From positions 12,881 through 76,880 of the forward strand of contig JAVHLZ010000005.1 of assembly GCA_031081675.1 (NCBI GenBank): DNA of 64,000 bases, in the 5' to 3' direction. Of this stretch, positions 59,044-64,000 are shown piece by piece. Within the stretch, counting starts at the first letter, position 1. Each line of letters begins with the position of its first letter. The notes beneath the pieces were generated by a model, which was not told the DNA's origin, did no database searches, and saw nothing but the letters and a program-made list of their open reading frames with translations. This DNA comes from Armatimonadota bacterium. GTDB taxonomy: Bacteria > Sysuimicrobiota > Sysuimicrobiia > Sysuimicrobiales > Kaftiobacteriaceae. The position numbers were made by a program, and so were the translations under genes.

Positions 59044-60351
59044 CTACGGGGGCTGCGGGCCGTTCAGCCGGGCGCGCAGCTGCTGGGCCTGCACCCGGGG
59101 CAGTTCGGCCTCCACCGCGATGCCCGACGCCCCGTACTCCTGGTGGAGGATCCGCCCCTGGCTGAACAGCGCCGCCAGGGTCCCCGCCCGCTCGTACGGC
59201 ACCACCAGCCGGACCCGCTCGAGGGGCTCGGGCAGCTTCCGGGCGATCACCCGCAGGAGGTTGAGCAGGCCCACCCGGTGCAGGGCCGAAATCGGCACTC
59301 CCTCCCCGACCTCGGCGGCAATCTCCCGCGCCCGGGCTGGTGGCAGACGGTCCACCTTGTTGATCGCGTGCACCGTCGGCTTGCTGGCGGCGCCCAGGTC
59401 GGCCAGGACCGCCCGGACGGCCGCCACCTGGCAGCGCCAGTCGGGGTGGCTGCCATCCACCACGTGCACCAGGAGGTCCGCCTCGGTCACCTCCTCGAGC
59501 GTGGCCCGGAAGGCGGCCACCAGCTGGTGGGGCAGCCGGGAGATGAAGCCGACGGTGTCCACCAGCAGCACCGGGCGGCCGTTGGGCAGGGTCACCCGGC
59601 GGACGGTCGGGTCCAGGGTGGCAAACAGCTTGTCCTCGGTGAACACGCCGGCGTCGGTCAGCGCGTTCAGCAGGGTGGACTTGCCGGCGTTGGTGTAGCC
59701 CACCAGGGCCACCACCGGAAACTGGGCCTGGCGGCGTGCCCGGCGCTGCAGAGCGCGGTGGCGGCTGATCTCGGCGATCTCCCGGCGCAGGTCGGTGACG
59801 CGCCGGCGGATCCGGCGGCGGTCCACCTCCAGCTTGGTTTCCCCGGGGCCCCGGGTGCCGATGCCTCCCCCCAGCCGGGACAGCCACACACCCCGCCCCG
59901 TCAGCCGCGGCAGGAGGTAGATCATCTGGGCGAGTTCCACCTGCAGGCGGCCTTCCCGGGTCCGGGCCCGGCGGGCGAAGATGTCCAGGACCAGCGCCGT
60001 CCGATCCACGACCTTGGTCTGCAGCCGACGCTCCAGGTTGCGTTGCTGGGCGGGGGTGAGCTCGTCGTCAACGATCACCAGGTCGGCATCCAGCTCGTAG
60101 ATGGCCCGCGCCAGTTCCTCCACCTTGCCGGCGCCGAGGAAGGTGGCGGGATCGGGGGCGGAGCGCTTCTGCACCACGGTGCCCACCACCACCGCTCCGG
60201 CCGAGGTGGCCAGGCGACGAAGCTCCTCCAGGTCGCCCGCCTCGCCGGACCGAGGCCGGGTCAGAGCCACCAGGATGGCCCGCTCGGGCTGCCCGGGGCG
60301 CGGCAGGCGGGCGGGAACGGTGACACCGGCTAGCGGGCGTCCGCTGACGAT
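59044..60351 (-). CDS. hflX: GTPase HflX (possible ATC start)
   Basis: Ribosome-splitting/rescue GTPase. About 435 residues: N-terminal domain (SAPDPATFLGAGKVEELA, VDRTALVLDIFARRARTREGRLQ), linker GGGIGTRGPGETKLE, and the G domain with VGYTNAGKSTLLNAL, DTVGFI and NKVD. No ATG, GTG or TTG occurs between the end of dapL and the first conserved strand (RAILVAL). An ATC at 60351-60349 lies 5 bases after GGAGGGAGGGAG. A GTG inside that strand would remove conserved residues. Overlaps dapL by 22 bases. Confidence 0.92.
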   Translation of the reverse strand: MVSGRPLAGVTVPARLPRPGQPERAILVALTRPRSGEAGDLEELRRLATSAGAVVVGTVVQKRSAPDPATFLGAGKVEELARAIYELDADLVIVDDELTPAQQRNLERRLQTKVVDRTALVLDIFARRARTREGRLQVELAQMIYLLPRLTGRGVWLSRLGGGIGTRGPGETKLEVDRRRIRRRVTDLRREIAEISRHRALQRRARRQAQFPVVALVGYTNAGKSTLLNALTDAGVFTEDKLFATLDPTVRRVTLPNGRPVLLVDTVGFISRLPHQLVAAFRATLEEVTEADLLVHVVDGSHPDWRCQVAAVRAVLADLGAASKPTVHAINKVDRLPPARAREIAAEVGEGVPISALHRVGLLNLLRVIARKLPEPLERVRLVVPYERAGTLAALFSQGRILHQEYGASGIAVEAELPRVQAQQLRARLNGPQPP

Positions 60352-61529
60352 ACGGTCTCCCTCCCTCCAGGCCCGAAGGCCTCCGCCAGCCGCCGCAGGG
60401 CCTCGTCCAGGCGGTCGTCGGGCACCGTCAGCGACAGGCGCACGTAGCCTTCCCCCTGCTGCCCGTACCCTACCCCGGGCGTGACCACGACGCCGGTCCG
60501 GTCCAAGACCGTGGCGGCGAACTCCGCCGAGGGCCGGCCGTCGGGGGTGGGCAGCCACGCGTAAAACGTCGCCCGCAGGTCCGGGGCGCGCCAGCCCAGC
60601 CGGCGCAGGGTCGCCCGCAGGCGGTCGCGCCGGCCCTGGTACACCCGCAGCCGCTCCCGCAGGGCGTCCTCGGGACCGTCCAGGGCGGCCACGGCGGCGT
60701 GCAGGACGGCCCGGAAGACACCCGAGTCCACATTGGTCTTCAGCCGGGCCAGAGCCTCCACGGCCTGCGCGTGGCCCACGACAAATCCCACCCGCCAGCC
60801 GGTCATGCAGTAGGTCTTGGACAGCGAGTGGAACTCGACCGCCACCTCCTTCGCCCCGGGGACTTCCAGGATGCTGGGCGGGCGGTAGCCATCGTAGGCG
60901 ATCTCCGAGTAGGAGTTGTCGTGCGCCAGCAGCAGGGCGTGTCGCCGGGCAAACGCCACCGCCTCCTCGAAGAACTCCCGGGTCGCCACCGCCCCCGTGG
61001 GGTTGTTGGGGTAGTTCAGGAACATCAGCCGCGCCCGGGCCAGCACATCCGCCGGCACGCGGTCCAGGTCGGGCAGAAAGCCCCGTTCGGGCCGCAGGGG
61101 GAGCGGGTAGGGCACGCCGTCGGCCAGGATGGTGGCAGCCCGGTACACCGGATAGCCGGGGTCGGGCACCAGGGCCACGTCGCCGGGATCGAGGATCGCC
61201 CACGGAAGGTGGGCGATGCCCTCCTTGGACCCGATCAGCGCCAGCACCTCCCGCTGGGGATCCAGGGCGACGCCGAACCGCCGGGCGTACCAGCGCGCCA
61301 CCGCCGCGCGGAACTCGGCCGTCCCCCCGTAGGGCGGATACCGGTGGTTGCGGGGATCGCTGGCGCCCTCCATCAGGGCGTCCACGATGTGAGACGGGGT
61401 CGGCAGGTCAGGATCTCCGACCCCGAGGTTGATGACGTCCACCCCCCGCCGGGCCAGCTCCTCCTGACGGCGGTCCAGGTCCGCGAACAGGTAGGCGCCG
61501 ATCTGCTCCAGTCGTCGTGCGACCTGCAT
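60330..61529 (-). CDS. dapL: LL-diaminopimelate aminotransferase
   Basis: Converts tetrahydrodipicolinate to LL-DAP in one step. 399 residues, fold-type I: LGVGDPDLPTP, PPYGGTAEFRAAVARWY, SKEGIAHLPWAILDPGD, FLNYPNNPTGA, and the PLP lysine in HSLSKTYCMTGWRVGF. ATG 61529 after GGGAGGGGAGA. A generic class I/II aminotransferase is the alternative; presence of lysA supports the DAP role. Followed by hflX, preceded by miaA. Confidence 0.85.
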   Translation of the reverse strand: MQVARRLEQIGAYLFADLDRRQEELARRGVDVINLGVGDPDLPTPSHIVDALMEGASDPRNHRYPPYGGTAEFRAAVARWYARRFGVALDPQREVLALIGSKEGIAHLPWAILDPGDVALVPDPGYPVYRAATILADGVPYPLPLRPERGFLPDLDRVPADVLARARLMFLNYPNNPTGAVATREFFEEAVAFARRHALLLAHDNSYSEIAYDGYRPPSILEVPGAKEVAVEFHSLSKTYCMTGWRVGFVVGHAQAVEALARLKTNVDSGVFRAVLHAAVAALDGPEDALRERLRVYQGRRDRLRATLRRLGWRAPDLRATFYAWLPTPDGRPSAEFAATVLDRTGVVVTPGVGYGQQGEGYVRLSLTVPDDRLDEALRRLAEAFGPGGRETVSSADAR

Positions 61530-61575
61530 TCTCCCCTCCCGGGTCACGTCGTCCGGGCAGCAGCCCGCTCCGGCT

Positions 61576-62520
61576 TCACTGTAGCATGGCGGCCACGGCC
61601 TCGGCCACCTGCGCCGGGGTCAGCTCGTCCACGTCCAGCCAGCGGATGCGGGGGTCGCGGCGGAACCAGATCCATTGCCGGCGAGCATAGCGGCGGGTAT
61701 TGCGCACCAGGCGCGCCACCGCCTCGGCCAGGGTGCACTCCCCGCGCAGGTAGGCGGCGATCTCCTTGTAGCCCAGCCCCTGCATGGCCGGCAGGCGGGG
61801 GTCGTAGCCCCGCTCCAGCAGGACGCGCACCTCGTCCACCAGGCCGCGCTCCAGCTGCTCGCGCACCCGGGCCTCGATGCGGCGGTACAGGGCTGCGCGG
61901 TCCATGGTCAGGCCGATCTGGACCGCCGCCCCCACCGGATCGGCCCGCTGGAGCTCGGAGATCGGCCGGCCGGTGTGGGCGTAGACCTCCAGGGCCCGGA
62001 CCAGCCGGCGCACGTTGCGGGGGTGGATGCGCGCGGCGGCCACGGGGTCCACCTCCCGCAGGCGCGCGTGCAGGATGCCCGGCTGCCTGCGCTCGTCGTC
62101 CTCCAGGCGCGCCCGCAGGTCCGGGTCCGGAGGCACCGGGGGGATGGTGAAGCCATCCACCACGGCCCGGATGTACAGTCCCGTACCGCCCACCAGCAGC
62201 GGCACGCGCCCCCGGCTGCGGATCGCCTCCAGGGCGGCGGCGGCCAGCGTCCGGTAGGTGGCCAGGGTCACGGTCTGGTCGGGGTCCGCCACATCCAGCA
62301 GGTGGTGCGGGACCCGCCGGCGCTGCTCGGGGGTGGGCTTGGCGGTGCCGATGTCCATTCCCCGGTACAGCGTCCGGGAGTCGGCGCAGACGATCTCCCC
62401 GCCGATGCGCAAGGCCAGTTCCACGGCCGCGGCGGTCTTGCCCACCGCCGTGGGGCCGCAGAGCACCACCAGGGGTGGGACGCTTCCTCCCGCAGAGGTG
62501 TCTAGCGGCGCAGGAACCAC
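61576..62520 (-). CDS. miaA: tRNA dimethylallyltransferase MiaA
   Basis: Adds the isopentenyl group to A37 of UNN-reading tRNAs, using DMAPP from the IspH pathway. About 314 residues: VVLCGPTAVGKTAAAVELA, the DSRTLYRGMDIGTAKPT substrate loop (Thr where Gln is usual), LVGGTGLYIRAV and QGLGYKEIAAYLRGE. The start is uncertain: GTG 62520 overlaps the mutL end by 19 bases, while a good GGGAGGAA at about 62485 has no canonical start codon at proper distance. mutL-miaA order is common. Confidence 0.93.
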   Translation of the reverse strand: MVPAPLDTSAGGSVPPLVVLCGPTAVGKTAAAVELALRIGGEIVCADSRTLYRGMDIGTAKPTPEQRRRVPHHLLDVADPDQTVTLATYRTLAAAALEAIRSRGRVPLLVGGTGLYIRAVVDGFTIPPVPPDPDLRARLEDDERRQPGILHARLREVDPVAAARIHPRNVRRLVRALEVYAHTGRPISELQRADPVGAAVQIGLTMDRAALYRRIEARVREQLERGLVDEVRVLLERGYDPRLPAMQGLGYKEIAAYLRGECTLAEAVARLVRNTRRYARRQWIWFRRDPRIRWLDVDELTPAQVAEAVAAMLQ

Positions 62521-64000
62521 GACTCCAGCCGGGCGCGGGGAACCATGATGAGGGTGGGCCGGCCGTGGAAGCAGGTGAATGGATCGCGGGTGCGGGCCAG
62601 GTCCGCCAGCAGGGACGCCATCTCCTCGACGGACAGGGCATCTCCCGCCCGCACCGCCGACCGGCAGGCGGTGGCGATGGTCAGCCGTTCCAGGATGTCC
62701 TCCCCCGCCCGCAGGCGGTCCCCCGCTCCCACCTCGGCGAGGAGATCGGCCAGCAGGCGTCCGGGGGCCAGACGGGCGGCGATCGCGGGGACGGCCCGGA
62801 CCAGGACCGTCGCTTCCCCGAACTCGTCCAGGACCCATCCCATCCCGGCCAGGGCGTCGGCACAGGCTCTGAGCAGGGCCGCCTGCTCGGGGCGCAGTTC
62901 CACCACCGCCGGGGGGACGATCCCCTGGCCGGTGGCCATCCCGGCACGGCGCCGGTCCAGCAGGCGCTCGTAGAGGACGCGCTCGTGGGCGGCGTGCTGG
63001 TCGACGATCACCAAGCCCTCGGGGCCTTCCGCCAGCAGGTAGGTGCGGTGCAGCTGTCCCACCAGGCGCAGCGCCGGCAGGCGCCCGGCGGCGGGAATCT
63101 CCACCGCCGGGGTGACGGCGGCCGTCCCGGCCGCGATCGGGAGATCCCCGGGCTCGGCCACGGCGCCGGGAACGTCCCATCCCCGCGAGCCCACCGCCGG
63201 GATGAGGATCTGCGTCCGCAGTGCCCCCTGCACCGCCCGGAAGGCGGCGGCGCACACCGCGCGCTCGTCGGCAAAGCGCACCTCTGCCTTGCGGGGGTGG
63301 ACGTTCACGTCCACCCGCTCGGGGGGCACGTCCACGAACAGGACGAACGGCGGGTGGCGGCCGGCGGGGACCAGCTGGCGGTAGGCCTCCTCCACCGCGG
63401 CGGTCAGCGCCCGGCTGTGGACGGGGCGCCGGTTGACGTACAGGTACTGCAGACGCCGCGTCCCCTGCGCCATCTCGGGCCTGCCGGCCCATCCCCACAC
63501 CCGCAGCCCGCCTCCCTCCTCCGCCACCGCCACCATGCCCCCGGCCTCCTGGGCGCCCACCACGGCCGCCAGGCGGTCGGCCGGGCTGGCCGGGGGGAAG
63601 CGGCGGACCTCGGCGCCGGCGTGGATCAGGCGGAAGCCCACCTGGGGGCACGCGAGGGCCAGGCGGTCCACCGCCTCCACGATGAGCGCGAACTCCCGGG
63701 CGGGAGAGCGGAGGAACTTGCGCCGCGCCGGGGTGTTGTAGAACAGGTGGCGGACGGTGACCACGGTCCCGGCCGGCGCGCTCGCCGGTTCGTCGGCCTC
63801 GATCTCCCCTCCCCGCACCCGCAGCCGCCGGCCCAGGGTCCCTCCCGGGGGCGCGCTCACGATCTCCAGCAGCGAGACGGCGGCGATGCTGGGCAGAGCC
63901 TCCCCCCGAAACCCGAACGACCGGATGGCGGCCAGGTCGTCGGCGGAGGAGATCTTGCTGGTCGCAAACCGGCGGACCGCCAGCGGGACATCGTCGGGGT
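62502..64000 (-). CDS. mutL: DNA mismatch repair protein MutL (5' end beyond the window)
   Basis: About 499 residues of the C-terminal part are present. At the window edge are ATPase-domain motifs TSKISSADDL and FGFRGEALPSIAA, then LFYNTPARRKFL and the VDVNVHPRKAEVRF segment. The C-terminal domain carries DQHAAHERVLYE, the DQHA(X)2E(X)4E endonuclease motif, plus ACRSAVR and CFHGRPT metal-site segments. It should nick DNA itself, as in bacteria without MutH. The N-terminal about 60-70 residues lie outside. Confidence 0.96.
   Translation of the reverse strand, partial: PDDVPLAVRRFATSKISSADDLAAIRSFGFRGEALPSIAAVSLLEIVSAPPGGTLGRRLRVRGGEIEADEPASAPAGTVVTVRHLFYNTPARRKFLRSPAREFALIVEAVDRLALACPQVGFRLIHAGAEVRRFPPASPADRLAAVVGAQEAGGMVAVAEEGGGLRVWGWAGRPEMAQGTRRLQYLYVNRRPVHSRALTAAVEEAYRQLVPAGRHPPFVLFVDVPPERVDVNVHPRKAEVRFADERAVCAAAFRAVQGALRTQILIPAVGSRGWDVPGAVAEPGDLPIAAGTAAVTPAVEIPAAGRLPALRLVGQLHRTYLLAEGPEGLVIVDQHAAHERVLYERLLDRRRAGMATGQGIVPPAVVELRPEQAALLRACADALAGMGWVLDEFGEATVLVRAVPAIAARLAPGRLLADLLAEVGAGDRLRAGEDILERLTIATACRSAVRAGDALSVEEMASLLADLARTRDPFTCFHGRPTLIMVPRARLESWFLRR

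Noticed and set aside
61675-62505. A 276-codon plus-strand frame opposite miaA
   Set aside because: Antisense to miaA, which has unmistakable motifs; the translation shows no domain.

Overview
The window is a gene-dense, very GC-rich stretch of bacterial chromosome (about 70% GC by eye). Genes are packed with 4-20 base overlaps, GTG starts are frequent and promoters are short. Several traits point to an uncultivated or poorly studied lineage on the Terrabacteria side: a Gram-positive-type SOS box before lexA, the order DUF177-rpmF-plsX-fabH-fabD-fabG-acpP-fabF-rnc, scpA-scpB with dacF, LL-diaminopimelate aminotransferase with lysA, ECF vitamin transporters under FMN and TPP riboswitches, and a MutL carrying its own endonuclease motif. 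I cannot name the phylum from sequence alone. No phage, IS element or CRISPR was seen.

Region by region. 1-3749 (+): end of an unknown gene, an operator-like array of GTCAATA/TATTGAC half-sites, a frameshifted DUF3307 membrane gene, pyrimidine-nucleoside phosphorylase, a stand-alone polynucleotide-kinase-like P-loop protein and 3-hydroxybutyryl-CoA dehydrogenase. 3794-8026 (-): two thiolase-fold proteins without the usual nucleophilic cysteine, two DUF35 Zn-ribbon/OB proteins and a DUF1444-like protein. 8181-14158 (+): acyl-CoA dehydrogenase, etfB-etfA, the two chains of a B12-dependent acyl-CoA mutase that carries isobutyryl-CoA mutase specificity residues, and trmI. 14184-17144 (-): SLC13-type permease and a normal acetyl-CoA acetyltransferase. 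Read together, these encode most of a route isobutyryl-CoA -> butyryl-CoA -> crotonyl-CoA -> 3-hydroxybutyryl-CoA -> acetoacetyl-CoA -> acetyl-CoA; only the crotonase is absent from the window.

17280-28133 is housekeeping: lysA, an M50 protease, scpAB, dacF, pspC, csaA, cmk, plsC, a lipid kinase, ispH (apparently leaderless), der, plsY and a degenerate GGDEF protein. A tRNA-Pro(GGG), a MEMO-family protein, a Tat-exported sugar-type ABC transporter, a SRPBCC protein and a sugar aminotransferase/oxidoreductase pair follow (28180-36942). 36984-41100 is a vitamin block: YjbQ, FMN riboswitch with a RibU-like ECF S component, an AIR-synthase/ThiL-fold protein, TPP riboswitch with ThiT, and thiamine pyrophosphokinase.

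41111-54403 carries hslO, rpmB (reverse), recG, rsmD, coaD and the DUF177-rpmF-fatty-acid-rnc operon, ending in a HIT protein and a CBS-CBS-GGDEF fusion. 54574-58236 holds DinB, a small KOW-like protein, an attenuator-like leader, a HAD-IIA phosphatase and glpD. 58305-59015 is lexA with an SOS box on its own promoter. 59044-64000 (-) is mutL (cut by the window edge), miaA, dapL and hflX.

Gene calls rest on reading the translations and motifs; no database search was run. Start codons were chosen by Shine-Dalgarno spacing and family length and are flagged where doubtful.
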